A stretch of DNA of 27,133 nucleotides from DASZOC01 sp035550975 (GCA_035550975.1 DASZOC010000026.1:1-27133), one strand, 5' to 3'. Shown: positions 7,939-15,926, numbered from the stretch's first letter. Notes: generated by a model not told the origin, from the letters alone. Numbers and translations: made by a program.

Positions 7939-9537
7939 TCAGTCTGCCGACGGACCAGCCTTGGTCACCTCGGCCGGGACGTGATCGCGGAAACGCTCGA
8001 AGTTGTCGGCGAACATGCGGGCGAGCTCGCGCGCCTGCATCTCGTACGCATCGGGGTCGTCCCACGTCGCCTTCGGGTCGAGCACCTCGTCGGGCACGCC
8101 GGGACACGTCACGGGGATATCGAGGTTGAAGATCGGGTGGTGCCGCGTCACGACGTCGTCGAGCGCTCCCGACGTCGCAGCTTCGACCATCGCCCGCGTG
8201 TGAACCAGGTCCATCCGCTTTCCTACGCCGAACGGTCCCCCGGTCCACCCCGTGTTGACGAGGAAGACGCGCGCGCCGTGCTTGTCGATCTTGGCGCCGA
8301 GCATCTCGGCGTACACCCCCGCGCGCAACGGCAGGAACGGCGCGCCGAAACAGGTCGAGAAGTTCGGCTCCGGATCCGCTCCCAAACCCGCCTCCGTCCC
8401 CGCGAGCTTTGCAGTGAAGCCGGACAGGAAGTGATACATCGCGGCGTCCGCAGAAAGCTTCGAGATCGGGGGCAGGACGCCGAACGCGTCCGCCGTCAGG
8501 AAGACGATCGTGCTGGGGTGACCGGCACGCCCCTCCTCGACGTAGCCCGGGATGAACTCCAACGGATACGCGGCGCGAGTGTTCTCGGTGATCGTGGCGT
8601 CGTCGTAGTCGACGCGCCCGTTCGCGTCGACGACCACGTTCTCGACGACGGCTCCGGCCTTGATGGCGCTCCAGATCTGCGGCTCCTTCGCCTGTGAGAG
8701 GTTGATGCACTTCGCGTAGCAGCCGCCCTCGAAGTTGAAGATGCCGTTGTCCGACCATCCGTGCTCGTCGTCGCCGATCAACCGGCGGCGCGGGTCCGCC
8801 GACAACGTCGTCTTGCCGGTTCCGGAGAGGCCGAAGAAGAGCGCCACGTCACCCGACTCGCCGAGGTTCGCGGAGCAGTGCATCGGCAGCACGCCCTGCT
8901 GTGGATAGAGGTAGTTGCCCGCGGCGAACATCGACTTCTTCATCTCGCCTGCGTATTCGGTCCCGACGATCAGCACCTGCCCTCGGTCGAGGTCGAGTCC
9001 GATGAACGCGTCGGAGTTCGTCCCGTCACGCTGCGGGTCGGCCTTCAAGCCCGGCGCGCCCAGGATGAGGAAATCGGGATCGAACCGCTCGAGATGGGCC
9101 GCAGGAGGACGCCTGAAGAGCTGCTTGCAGAACAGCGCGTGCCAGGCGAACTCCGTCACGACCCGCACTGTTATCTCGTGAGCAGGATCGGCGCCTATCG
9201 CACCGTCTACGACGAAGAGGTCCTTGTCGTTGAGATAGTCGCGTGCTCGCTCGAGCAGCGCATCGAAGACCTGGGGCTCGATCGGTTGGTTCACCTTGCC
9301 CCAGTCGACCAGCTCCTTCGCCGTTCCGTGCGCGACGACGAAGCGATCCTTCGGCGAACGGCCGGTTCGGCTGCCGGTTCGGGTTACGAGAGCACCGCTC
9401 GCGGCCAAGACACCTTCGCCCCGCGAGACCGCGAGCTCGACCAACTCGGGAACGCTGAGATTGTGGTGCACGCTGCCCGGCCGATCGATCCCGGCCAGGG
9501 CTGCAGACAACGCGGACGATTGCTCGTGGGGCTTCAT
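7939..9537 (-). CDS. pckA: Phosphoenolpyruvate carboxykinase (ATP)
   Basis: Decarboxylates and phosphorylates oxaloacetate to phosphoenolpyruvate with ATP, the first committed step of gluconeogenesis. The 532-residue protein has RTGSRTGRSPKDRFV near residue 55, the P-loop FGLSGTGKTTLSADP (kinase-1a) near 235, the HGWSDNGIFNFEGGCY segment (kinase-2/metal binding) and NTGWTGGPFGVGKRM near 420, all diagnostic of the ATP type. Many actinobacteria instead use the GTP enzyme, so the ATP type is informative for lineage. I chose ATG 9537 (MKPHEQSSALS); an ATG at 9582 would add 15 residues unlike the family. TAGGCT lies 10 nt upstream. It probably heads an operon with thiL and thiD and is divergent from the AsnC-like gene. 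Confidence 0.95.
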   Translation of the reverse strand: MKPHEQSSALSAALAGIDRPGSVHHNLSVPELVELAVSRGEGVLAASGALVTRTGSRTGRSPKDRFVVAHGTAKELVDWGKVNQPIEPQVFDALLERARDYLNDKDLFVVDGAIGADPAHEITVRVVTEFAWHALFCKQLFRRPPAAHLERFDPDFLILGAPGLKADPQRDGTNSDAFIGLDLDRGQVLIVGTEYAGEMKKSMFAAGNYLYPQQGVLPMHCSANLGESGDVALFFGLSGTGKTTLSADPRRRLIGDDEHGWSDNGIFNFEGGCYAKCINLSQAKEPQIWSAIKAGAVVENVVVDANGRVDYDDATITENTRAAYPLEFIPGYVEEGRAGHPSTIVFLTADAFGVLPPISKLSADAAMYHFLSGFTAKLAGTEAGLGADPEPNFSTCFGAPFLPLRAGVYAEMLGAKIDKHGARVFLVNTGWTGGPFGVGKRMDLVHTRAMVEAATSGALDDVVTRHHPIFNLDIPVTCPGVPDEVLDPKATWDDPDAYEMQARELARMFADNFERFRDHVPAEVTKAGPSAD

Positions 9538-9627
9538 CGGGGCAGCGAGCCTACCTGCTCGACGCGCTAGACTCCCGCGCATTCACTCGCAAGTGATTCG
9601 CTCGATGACGGATCCAAGGAGGCTCAC

Positions 9628-9867
9628 GTGGCAGATGTAATGGCCTACATTCTGATCCAGACAGAGGTCGGAAAAGCGGCCCAGGTGGCTAAAGAAGTGC
9701 GCGAGATCGACGGCGTCGACGCCGCCGAAGACGTCACCGGGCCCTACGACGTGATCGTCCGAGCGAGCGCGAGCAACGTCGACGACCTCGGCAAGTTGGT
9801 CGTCGCGCAGATCCAAGCGATCGAGGGCATCACGCGGACGCTGACGTGTCCGGTCGTCCATCTCTGA
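9628..9867 (+). CDS. Stand-alone Lrp/AsnC ligand-binding (RAM) domain protein
   Basis: A 79-residue protein made only of the Lrp/AsnC C-terminal alpha-beta domain: MAYILIQTEVGKAAQVAKEV followed by GPYDVIVRASASNVDDLGKLV and a final strand with VVHL. There is no helix-turn-helix, so it cannot bind DNA in the usual Lrp way. Such proteins form dimers or higher oligomers and are thought to sense amino acids or modulate partners. It starts with GTG and a strong AGGAGG (9617-9622). Its stop lies only 4 nt before the proposed start of a Cys/Met-metabolism PLP enzyme, so the two are likely co-translated. A role in sensing sulfur amino acids is inference. Confidence 0.9.
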   Translation: MADVMAYILIQTEVGKAAQVAKEVREIDGVDAAEDVTGPYDVIVRASASNVDDLGKLVVAQIQAIEGITRTLTCPVVHL

Positions 9868-9871
9868 CCCT

Positions 9872-11065
9872 CTGACCGAGCGAAGCCCCCAGCGCGGCCT
9901 GGGCACGCGAGCGGTTCATCCACCGCGTCCACCCGCGCAACCGGGCGAGCCTCTCGCTCCGTCGATCGACCCTTCGTCGACCTACGCGTTCGACGATAGC
10001 GAAACCTTCGAGCGGGCATCTGCAGACAAGGTCGGCGCCGGCTACGTCTATTCGCGATGGGCGAATCCGACGGTCGACGCGTTCGCCGCGGCCGTGGCCG
10101 ACCTCGAGGGCGCGGAGAGCGCGGAGGCTTTCTCCTCGGGCATGGCGGCGATATCGAGCGTGTTCTTCGCGCTGTGCTCGGCCGGCGACCGCGTCGTCGC
10201 GGCCCGCCAGCTCTACGGCGGCACACACTCGACCACACAGCACGTCCTGCCTCGCTTCGGCATCGAGACGACCCTGTGCAACGTCGACGACTTCGACGCG
10301 ATCGATGTCGCGGTTCCGGGAGCGAAGCTGCTGTACTGCGAGACGATCGGCAACCCGGCGATCAGGGTCGCCGATCTCCCGCGACTCGCGCACATCGCGG
10401 CGCGGCACGACGTTCCGCTGGTGGTGGACAACACGTTCGCGTCGCCCGTGTTGTGCCGCCCGATCGAGCACGGCGCGTCTCTCGTGGTTCATTCCGCGAC
10501 GAAGTTCATCGGTGGTCACCACGACCTGATAGCCGGCGTTGCTTGCGGCGACGCAGCGACGATCGGCCGGATGCGGGAGTGGGCGCGCGAGGTCGGGCCG
10601 ACGATGTCTCCGTTCACGGCGTTCCTCGCACTGCGAGGGATGAAGACGATGCCCCTGCGGATCGAACGATCTTGCGATAGCGCGTTACAGGTCGCGGAGG
10701 CGCTCGAGAAGATGGGCGGCGTGACGGAGGTCTTCTATCCCGCGCTCGGCTCCAGCCCCGACAAGGATCTGTGCGAGCGTCTGCTCGACGGCCGCGGGGG
10801 CGGGACGCTGGCCTTCGACGTCGCCGGCGGTAAGGACCGCGCGGCACGGTTCCAAAGCGCGCTGCGACTCGTCGCACCGGCTGCGTCGCTCGGCGGCATC
10901 CACTCGCTGATCGTCCACGCGGCAAGCGTCACGCACACGCAGTTGGGGCCGGACGAGCTGGACGCGGCGGGCATATCCGGGGGGTTCTGCCGTCTGTCGA
11001 TCGGTCTGGAGGATCCGGAGGACCTCATCGACGACCTTGCGCAGGCGCTCGACGCTTCTGCTTAG
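9872..11065 (+). CDS. Cys/Met-metabolism PLP-dependent enzyme (cystathionine gamma-lyase/synthase or methionine gamma-lyase type), probable CTG start
   Basis: A fold-type I PLP enzyme of trans-sulfuration or Met/Cys cleavage, about 397 residues. Numbered from CTG 9872: YVYSRWANPT holds the phosphate-binding Tyr60 and Arg62, LYGGT the stacking Tyr115, VVDNTFA Asp186, SATKFIGGHHD the PLP lysine 211, and GIHSLIVHAASVTH the substrate-binding C-terminal part. The frame is open from 9845, just after a TGA, but holds no ATG, GTG or TTG before GTG 10094, which would remove Tyr60/Arg62. The peptide from CTG 9872 (TERSPQRGLGTRAVH) looks like a normal family N-terminus. The preceding gene's stop is 4 nt upstream, so coupled reinitiation is plausible. 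A sequencing error is the main alternative. Which reaction it performs cannot be told from motifs. Confidence 0.85.
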   Translation: MTERSPQRGLGTRAVHPPRPPAQPGEPLAPSIDPSSTYAFDDSETFERASADKVGAGYVYSRWANPTVDAFAAAVADLEGAESAEAFSSGMAAISSVFFALCSAGDRVVAARQLYGGTHSTTQHVLPRFGIETTLCNVDDFDAIDVAVPGAKLLYCETIGNPAIRVADLPRLAHIAARHDVPLVVDNTFASPVLCRPIEHGASLVVHSATKFIGGHHDLIAGVACGDAATIGRMREWAREVGPTMSPFTAFLALRGMKTMPLRIERSCDSALQVAEALEKMGGVTEVFYPALGSSPDKDLCERLLDGRGGGTLAFDVAGGKDRAARFQSALRLVAPAASLGGIHSLIVHAASVTHTQLGPDELDAAGISGGFCRLSIGLEDPEDLIDDLAQALDASA

Positions 11066-12102
11066 TTCGTCAGGTCGATCAGGTGCTCGAACCCTTCGAA
11101 CTCTGCACGGATCTCGCGCGATAAAAGGTCTTCGACGAGCTCCTCGACGGTGCACCCCTCGTGGCAGATCTTCACGACGTTTTCGGTTATCGGCATCCAC
11201 ACCCCGGCGCGTTGACCGAGCTCGAGTATCGGCTTACAGCTCTTGACACCCTCGGCGACCATGTTCATCGAGGAGATGATCTCGTCGATCTTTCGTCCTT
11301 TGCCGAGCTCTATACCGACCGAATGGTTGCGTGACTGAGGGCTCGCGCACGTAGCGATCAGGTCGCCCACACCGGCAAGGCCGAGGAACGTCAGTGGCCG
11401 CCCACCGAACTTGACGCTGAAGCGCGCCAGCTCCGCCAGGCCGCGCGTCATCACGGTCGCTTTCGTGTTGTCGCCGAACCCCAGCCCGTCCGCGATACCC
11501 GCAGCGATCGCGATGACGTTCTTGAATGCACCACCGAGCTCACACCCGACGACGTCACCGTTGCGATAGCACCGGAACGTCGGGGCTTGGAAGATCTCCT
11601 GCAGGTGTTTCGCACTGTCCTCGTCGGCACAGGCAACCGTCGATGCAGCAGGGAAACCCTGCACCACTTCCTTCGCAAGGTTCGGCCCCGTCAACACCGA
11701 GATGCAGGAGTCGGTGATGCCCTCGACCTCTTCGGCGAGGACCTCCGACATGCGCTTCTGCGTCTCGACCTCGATGCCCTTTGTGAGAGACGTGTAGACG
11801 GGCCCTCGGCCCCCGGCGGCAACGACGTCGCGCAGGACGCCGCGGAAGCCGTGCGAGGGGACCGCCATCACGATCACATCCGCGTCAGCGACCGCCTCCT
11901 CGAGGTCGTTCGTCGCGCGCAGGTTCTCCGGCAGCTCGAGCCCGGGGAGGTACTCCGGGTTCTCGTGGAACAGGTTGATCGTCTCGGCAAGCTCGGCGCG
12001 GCGCGCCCAGAGGACCGTCTCGTACGTCTGCTTGCGTGCGACGAGCGACGCGGTAGCCGTCCCCCACGAACCCGCTCCGACGAACGCGACCTTGGTCGTC
12101 AT
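11062..12102 (-). CDS. gpsA: Glycerol-3-phosphate dehydrogenase [NAD(P)+]
   Basis: Reduces dihydroxyacetone phosphate to sn-glycerol-3-phosphate for phospholipid synthesis. The 346-residue protein has the Rossmann loop FVGAGSWGTATA (7-18), TGPNLAKEV (138-146), the catalytic Lys194 in GGAFKN, GLAGVGDL (241-248) and SRNHSVG (258-264). Start ATG 12102 overlaps the stop of the upstream acyltransferase gene in an ATGA arrangement, so translation is coupled. The gene's 3' end overlaps the convergent PLP-enzyme gene by 4 bp. Pairing with an acyltransferase makes a compact phosphatidic-acid precursor operon. Confidence 0.96.
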   Translation of the reverse strand: MTTKVAFVGAGSWGTATASLVARKQTYETVLWARRAELAETINLFHENPEYLPGLELPENLRATNDLEEAVADADVIVMAVPSHGFRGVLRDVVAAGGRGPVYTSLTKGIEVETQKRMSEVLAEEVEGITDSCISVLTGPNLAKEVVQGFPAASTVACADEDSAKHLQEIFQAPTFRCYRNGDVVGCELGGAFKNVIAIAAGIADGLGFGDNTKATVMTRGLAELARFSVKFGGRPLTFLGLAGVGDLIATCASPQSRNHSVGIELGKGRKIDEIISSMNMVAEGVKSCKPILELGQRAGVWMPITENVVKICHEGCTVEELVEDLLSREIRAEFEGFEHLIDLTN

Positions 12103-12818
12103 GCAGCGCGGCGCGGCCGGCGCCGGTCGGGAACGGCCGGGCGCAGGCTCGCGACGAGCACCTCGATACGCGCCATCAGGTTGCTCGTGACGGATCGCCA
12201 GGCGTCGGGCGAGTTCGGGTCTCCCGAAACCTCCATCGGCTCGCCCACCCGGACCAGGATGTCCTGGCGCGGTGGCCACCAGCGCTTCGAGTAACCCTTG
12301 GGCCAGATGTTCTGCGTCCCCCACACCCCGCACGGGATCAACGGCGCGTCCGACCCGAGTGCGAGACGCGCCGCGCCCGTCTTGCCCTCCATCGGATTGA
12401 GCTCCGGGTCGTTCGTGATCGTGCCTTCGGGGAAGATGACGATGATCTCGCCCCGCTCGAGCGACGCGAGCGCTTCGTCCATCGCCATCGGGGCGTCGGC
12501 GGTTCCTCGCTGCACCGGGATCTGCCGCGCGCCCCTCAGGATCCACGCGATGCGCCTGTCCGCGAAGAGCTCGGATTTAGCGAGGAAGCGCGGAACCCGG
12601 CGCGACTTGTCCACGACGTAAGCAGTCGCGAGGGGGTCCAGGTAGCTGATGTGGTTGAACGCGAGCAGCGCCGGGCCCTTACGAGGGATGTTGTCGAGAC
12701 CTTCGATGCTCCAGCGGAACCAACCGGCCAAGAACGGCTTGAGGATGCCCTTCGCGATCAGATAGGTCGACTCCAACCAGTTCCCCCGGAGTGTTCGGCT
12801 CGGTTCGAGACCTATCAT
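12099..12818 (-). CDS. 1-acyl-sn-glycerol-3-phosphate acyltransferase (PlsC family)
   Basis: Transfers an acyl chain to lysophosphatidic acid at the membrane, forming phosphatidic acid. The protein is 239 residues from ATG 12818. It has the family motifs I (NHISYLDP, an NHx4D box), II/III (FPEGTITND, the phosphate-binding FPEGT) and a hydrophobic N-terminal segment (ILKPFLAGWFRW). A glycine/proline-rich basic tail (PDRRRPRRAA) ends it. Start is uncertain: ATG 12818 fits, TTG 12776 has a GGGGGA in front, and longer frames run into the divergent metallophosphoesterase gene. It overlaps gpsA by 4 bp, downstream in the same operon. Confidence 0.88.
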   Translation of the reverse strand: MIGLEPSRTLRGNWLESTYLIAKGILKPFLAGWFRWSIEGLDNIPRKGPALLAFNHISYLDPLATAYVVDKSRRVPRFLAKSELFADRRIAWILRGARQIPVQRGTADAPMAMDEALASLERGEIIVIFPEGTITNDPELNPMEGKTGAARLALGSDAPLIPCGVWGTQNIWPKGYSKRWWPPRQDILVRVGEPMEVSGDPNSPDAWRSVTSNLMARIEVLVASLRPAVPDRRRPRRAA

Positions 12819-12828
12819 ACGGAGCCAC

Positions 12829-13665
12829 GTGAAGAGCCACCATCTCACGATCGCGCAGATCTCCGACATCCATTGCGGACATCCGTCATTCGACGCCGAC
12901 CTTCTCGACCACGCGATCAAAGAGATCGTCGAGCTCGCGCCGGATCTCGTCGTCGTTGCGGGTGACCTGACCTCCGAGGGCTACGCGCCTCAGTTCCGCC
13001 AGGCGAAGCGCTACCTGGACCGGCTCGAAGGACTAGAGATGCTCGTCATCCCAGGCAACCACGACCTCATGAACGTCGGGTTCCTGCACTTCCGCGACTC
13101 GTTCGGCAAGTCCGACGGCGTGCTGCGCCTGCCGTTCTGCACCCCGGGCGACGAAACACCGTCACGCTACGCGACGGTCGTGTCGGTCAACTCGTCCAAG
13201 CCGGACCTCGCGGAGGGCGAGGTCGGTCATATCCGCTACGACTGGATCCGCGAGTCCTACGAATGGCCGGACGACTACCGCATCTTCGTGCTGCACCACC
13301 ACCTGGTGTCGGTCCCCGGCACGGGACGCGAGCGCAACATCGTGTGGGACGCGGGCGACGTGCTCGCGTTGTTAACGGAGTTGCGCGTCGACCTCGTACT
13401 CTGTGGTCACAAGCACGTGCCGAACGTCTGGCAATTCGGCGAGATGTTGCTGGTCAACTCCGGGACGGCGTGTACGGGACGTGTCCGCGGATACACGAGG
13501 CCCTCGTACAACGTCGTCGAGATCGACGACGAGCGCGTGCGCATAGTGCAGAAGTATCCGGGGCTCGGCGAGATCGTCGCGGCGAACTTCCTGCGCGACC
13601 AGCGCAAGCTCGACCTGAACCCGCAGCTCGCAGGCATGTTCAACCGAGGGTCGTGGACGGTGTGA
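12829..13665 (+). CDS. Calcineurin-like metallophosphoesterase (CpdA/GpdQ-like)
   Basis: A 278-residue binuclear metal hydrolase. All metal motifs are in order: D13xH15 (SDIH), GD46 (AGDLTSEG), GNHD (76-79), H156-H158 (LHHHLV) and GHKH (193-196). This set matches class III cyclic-nucleotide phosphodiesterases such as CpdA/Rv0805 and also glycerophosphodiesterases. The substrate cannot be told from sequence; its position divergent from the plsC/gpsA phospholipid operon makes a glycerophosphodiester or lipid-linked substrate worth testing. It starts at GTG 12829 with GGAG four nt upstream; TATCAT lies 10 nt before the start. The start is 10 bp from the divergent acyltransferase start. Confidence 0.88.
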   Translation: MKSHHLTIAQISDIHCGHPSFDADLLDHAIKEIVELAPDLVVVAGDLTSEGYAPQFRQAKRYLDRLEGLEMLVIPGNHDLMNVGFLHFRDSFGKSDGVLRLPFCTPGDETPSRYATVVSVNSSKPDLAEGEVGHIRYDWIRESYEWPDDYRIFVLHHHLVSVPGTGRERNIVWDAGDVLALLTELRVDLVLCGHKHVPNVWQFGEMLLVNSGTACTGRVRGYTRPSYNVVEIDDERVRIVQKYPGLGEIVAANFLRDQRKLDLNPQLAGMFNRGSWTV

Positions 13666-13687
13666 CCGAGAGAGGATCGGTGTTTCG

Positions 13688-13990
13688 ATGATCGTTCGGA
13701 TATTCGATACGTCAGTGGACCCCGGGGACGTCGAACGGGGAAAGGAGCTGTTCCGAGCACAGGTGCGTCCCGCCTTCGAGCGCTTCGAGGGATGTCACGG
13801 CATCGAGATGGTCGTAGGTGTGGGTGAGCACTCCGCCGATCTCGTACCGATCGCCGCGATATCTCGGTGGGACTCGCTCGATGCGATCGAACTCGCGACC
13901 GCGACCGAGGGATACGACGAAGCACTGAACGAGATCCGTAAGCTGTTCGCCCAGAGCCCGATCATCCGGCACTTCGAGACTTTCGACTGA
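13688..13990 (+). CDS. Small dimeric alpha-beta-barrel-like hypothetical protein
   Basis: A 100-residue protein that I do not recognise with certainty. The order of strands and helices, RIFDTSVDPGDVERGKELFRAQ, then an IEMVVGVGEHS... strand, then ISRWDSLDAIELATATEGYDEAL, resembles the antibiotic-biosynthesis-monooxygenase (ABM) / dimeric alpha-beta barrel fold, in which 'W-x-s-x-e-a' follows a central strand. No catalytic residues can be assigned. It begins 22 bp after the metallophosphoesterase stop with a GAGAGGATCGG in front, so it is probably in the same transcript. A co-factor-free oxygenase role is only a guess. Confidence 0.65.
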   Translation: MIVRIFDTSVDPGDVERGKELFRAQVRPAFERFEGCHGIEMVVGVGEHSADLVPIAAISRWDSLDAIELATATEGYDEALNEIRKLFAQSPIIRHFETFD

Positions 13991-14006
13991 ACGGTTCTGC
14001 GGTTGT

Positions 14007-15164
14007 CTAGGGCTCGGTGCTCGCCGCTTCCGCCTGCGCGAGGCGCAAAGCCTCCGCGTCCGGCCACCTCGTGCCCGCGTGAGGATCGAAGGGGTCGATG
14101 CGTTCTCGTTGTTTACGCGCGAGGCGGTCCATGACCTGTAACGCGCCCGGTTCCTCTTCCGCGTCGCGCAGGTCGAGCACGCCGGCTTCGACCGCCCGCT
14201 GCAGGTAATCCTCGCCGCGCTCGGTGCGGACGAGGATCATCGTCCATCCCTCCATCCCGAGCCCGCCGCACGAGATGTCGGCGTGCTCGGCAGCGAAGTC
14301 CGGACAGTGATGGCACCACTCGTTCGCATATGGCCGCGCGTCCTTCAGTGGGATGTCCACGTCGGTGTCGTCGTCGAGGGTGACGATGACCTTGCCCTTG
14401 ACGTTCACCTTCTTGATGCGCTCGAGAGGGATCCCGATGTCGTGCTCGACCTTGCCGACCATGAACGCGTCGTAGTCGAACGTCTCGCAGCACATCAGAC
14501 CGATCACGAGTCGCACCGAACGCGTCCAACGCTTGATCCCTTCCGCCGCCAGCTGGCGCACCGCGGTCGACTCGCACGAGACACCGACCAGCGCGACGTT
14601 CTTGCACTTCGCGTCGGCGGCCTTCTTCAGGCCGAGCGGTGTCGCGCAGTACGTGTAGCGGGACCCCGCGGTCGCCAACAGCTCGTCGGACGAACGAACG
14701 AGCTTCGGCTCGTCGAGCCACGGCACCGACTCCGACGGGGCCGACAGGACCGCTCCGTCGAGCTGCTCGGTATCGAGCCCCCACGCGAGCAACGCGGTTA
14801 CGGCTCCGCCGTCCTGACCTCGCTCGAGGATGCGCGGGTCGGCGGCCCGCGCGAGAGTCTTGTACCGATACTGCCCCTCCGGCTTCTCCGCCGGACGCCT
14901 GCCGTAGCCGAGCAGGTCGTCTTCGATGATGTCTAGCGAGGGTCCGAGCCGCAAGCAGGCCATCGCGCACAACGAGCACCCCTCCTCGCCGTGCACGCAG
15001 TTGTCGAACGGCGATCGCGCGTCCGTCTGCACCGGGTCGAAGTCCGACAGCTCCAAGACCTTGTGGGGGCAGGCGACGATGCATGCCGAGCACGAACAAC
15101 AGATCTCGGTCGCGACGATCTCTTCGTAGAGATGCTTCCAGTGCTTGCGCTCTGTGGGCTCCAT
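14007..15164 (-). CDS. FrhB-like coenzyme F420 hydrogenase/dehydrogenase beta-subunit family protein, ferredoxin-fused
   Basis: A 385-residue iron-sulfur flavoprotein-type protein. The N-terminus has a ferredoxin-like 4Fe-4S site C22xxC25xxC28xxxC32P and a second cluster site C56x6C63xxC66xxxC70. After that come the FrhB domain motifs: GQDGGAVTALLAWGL (116-130), GVSCES (C197), GLMCCETFD (C225/C226), the pair C284xxC287 with DF (WCHHCPDF), and ADISCGG (C299). FrhB domains bind FAD and F420 and move electrons between F420H2 and iron-sulfur clusters. Without hydrogenase subunits beside it, the partner is unknown. It is divergent from the F420-biosynthesis gene fbiD/cofC, which supports an F420 link. 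TAAGGT lies 8 nt before ATG 15164, so it is probably leaderless. Confidence 0.88.
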   Translation of the reverse strand: MEPTERKHWKHLYEEIVATEICCSCSACIVACPHKVLELSDFDPVQTDARSPFDNCVHGEEGCSLCAMACLRLGPSLDIIEDDLLGYGRRPAEKPEGQYRYKTLARAADPRILERGQDGGAVTALLAWGLDTEQLDGAVLSAPSESVPWLDEPKLVRSSDELLATAGSRYTYCATPLGLKKAADAKCKNVALVGVSCESTAVRQLAAEGIKRWTRSVRLVIGLMCCETFDYDAFMVGKVEHDIGIPLERIKKVNVKGKVIVTLDDDTDVDIPLKDARPYANEWCHHCPDFAAEHADISCGGLGMEGWTMILVRTERGEDYLQRAVEAGVLDLRDAEEEPGALQVMDRLARKQRERIDPFDPHAGTRWPDAEALRLAQAEAASTEP

Positions 15165-15172
15165 CGAGCAGA

Positions 15173-15263
15173 ACCTTAGAGCCCCTTACAGCGCCTCCCG
15201 GCGCCGCGAGCGCCAACGACCAGCGCGATGCTGCGCTCGCCCGCTTCCCTCTCCGCCTAGTGT
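15173..15263. promoter_or_regulatory. Divergent promoter region between the FrhB-like gene and fbiD/cofC
   Basis: The 105-bp gap has TAAGGT on the minus strand (15173-15178), 8 nt before the FrhB-like ATG, and TAGTGT on the plus strand (15258-15263), 6 nt before the fbiD GTG. Neither start has a Shine-Dalgarno sequence. The spacing fits leaderless transcripts in both directions. No shared operator is evident, but the shared gap would allow joint control of the two F420-related genes. Confidence 0.45.
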
Positions 15264-15269
15264 CGCCTG

Positions 15270-15926
15270 GTGGACGCTGGGATATTGCCGGTCAAGGACC
15301 TGGCGCGGGCGAAGAACCGTCTGGCAGAAGCGCTCGGCGAGACGGGTCGTGCAGAGATCGCCCGTGCTCTGCTCGACGATGCGTTCGCCCTCTGCGACTC
15401 CGTCGACTTCTTGACGTGGTGGGTCGTCTCCGACGATCCCGGCGTGCTCTCCGAGGCGACCGCCCACGGCTTCAACGCCGTCGCGGATCCGGGTGCCGGG
15501 CTGAACGACGCGCTGCAGGCGGCGCTCGCTGCCGCCATCGCGGCAGGGGCGACGTCGGCAACCGTGATCCCGTCGGACGTGCCCCTGGCGTGGGCCGGCG
15601 ATCTGCGCGATCTCGTCGATACCGGCGCAACCTCCGACGTGGTCGTCGTCCCGGCGCGCGACGGTGGCACGAACGGGCTCTACCTGTCGCCGGCGGACGT
15701 CATGGAGCCGCGCTTCGGAGCGTTCAGCTTCAAAACGCACCTCCGAGAGGCGGAACGGCTGGGGATCCGGTGCACGGTCCTGTCGCTTCCTCGCCTCGAG
15801 CTCGACATCGACACGATCGCGGACGTGGACCTCTACCTGGCGCGACCGCGACATGCCGAGACTGCGTCGGCGCGCGTCCTGTCACGCGTCCGAGTGGCGG
15901 CCGGCGAGGAGGCGGGTTCGGCTTAG
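15270..15926 (+). CDS. fbiD: 2-phospho-L-lactate / phosphoenolpyruvate guanylyltransferase (CofC/FbiD)
   Basis: Activates phosphoenolpyruvate (in actinobacteria) or 2-phospho-L-lactate (in archaea) with GTP, the first step that builds the side chain of coenzyme F420. The 218-residue protein has the nucleotidyltransferase fold: LPVKDLARAKNRLA (7-20), a dinucleotide-binding start typical of the family, VIPSDVPL (about 99-106) and PARDGGTNGLYL (128-139), with LDIDTIADVD near the end. The choice between PEP and 2-phospho-L-lactate as substrate follows from the actinobacterial context, not from a motif. It starts with GTG 6 nt after TAGTGT and is divergent from the FrhB-like gene. Confidence 0.93.
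   Translation: MDAGILPVKDLARAKNRLAEALGETGRAEIARALLDDAFALCDSVDFLTWWVVSDDPGVLSEATAHGFNAVADPGAGLNDALQAALAAAIAAGATSATVIPSDVPLAWAGDLRDLVDTGATSDVVVVPARDGGTNGLYLSPADVMEPRFGAFSFKTHLREAERLGIRCTVLSLPRLELDIDTIADVDLYLARPRHAETASARVLSRVRVAAGEEAGSA

Noticed and set aside
9538..9627. TPP riboswitch for the pckA-thiL-thiD unit
   Set aside because: The 90-bp gap shows no THI-box core and is too short for a full riboswitch.
10094..10096. GTG 10094 as start of the PLP enzyme
   Set aside because: It would remove the conserved YSR..NPT segment that binds the cofactor of the neighbouring subunit.
12103..12546. N-terminal extension of GpsA
   Set aside because: Antisense-like arginine-rich sequence overlapping the plsC gene; GpsA begins normally at ATG 12102.
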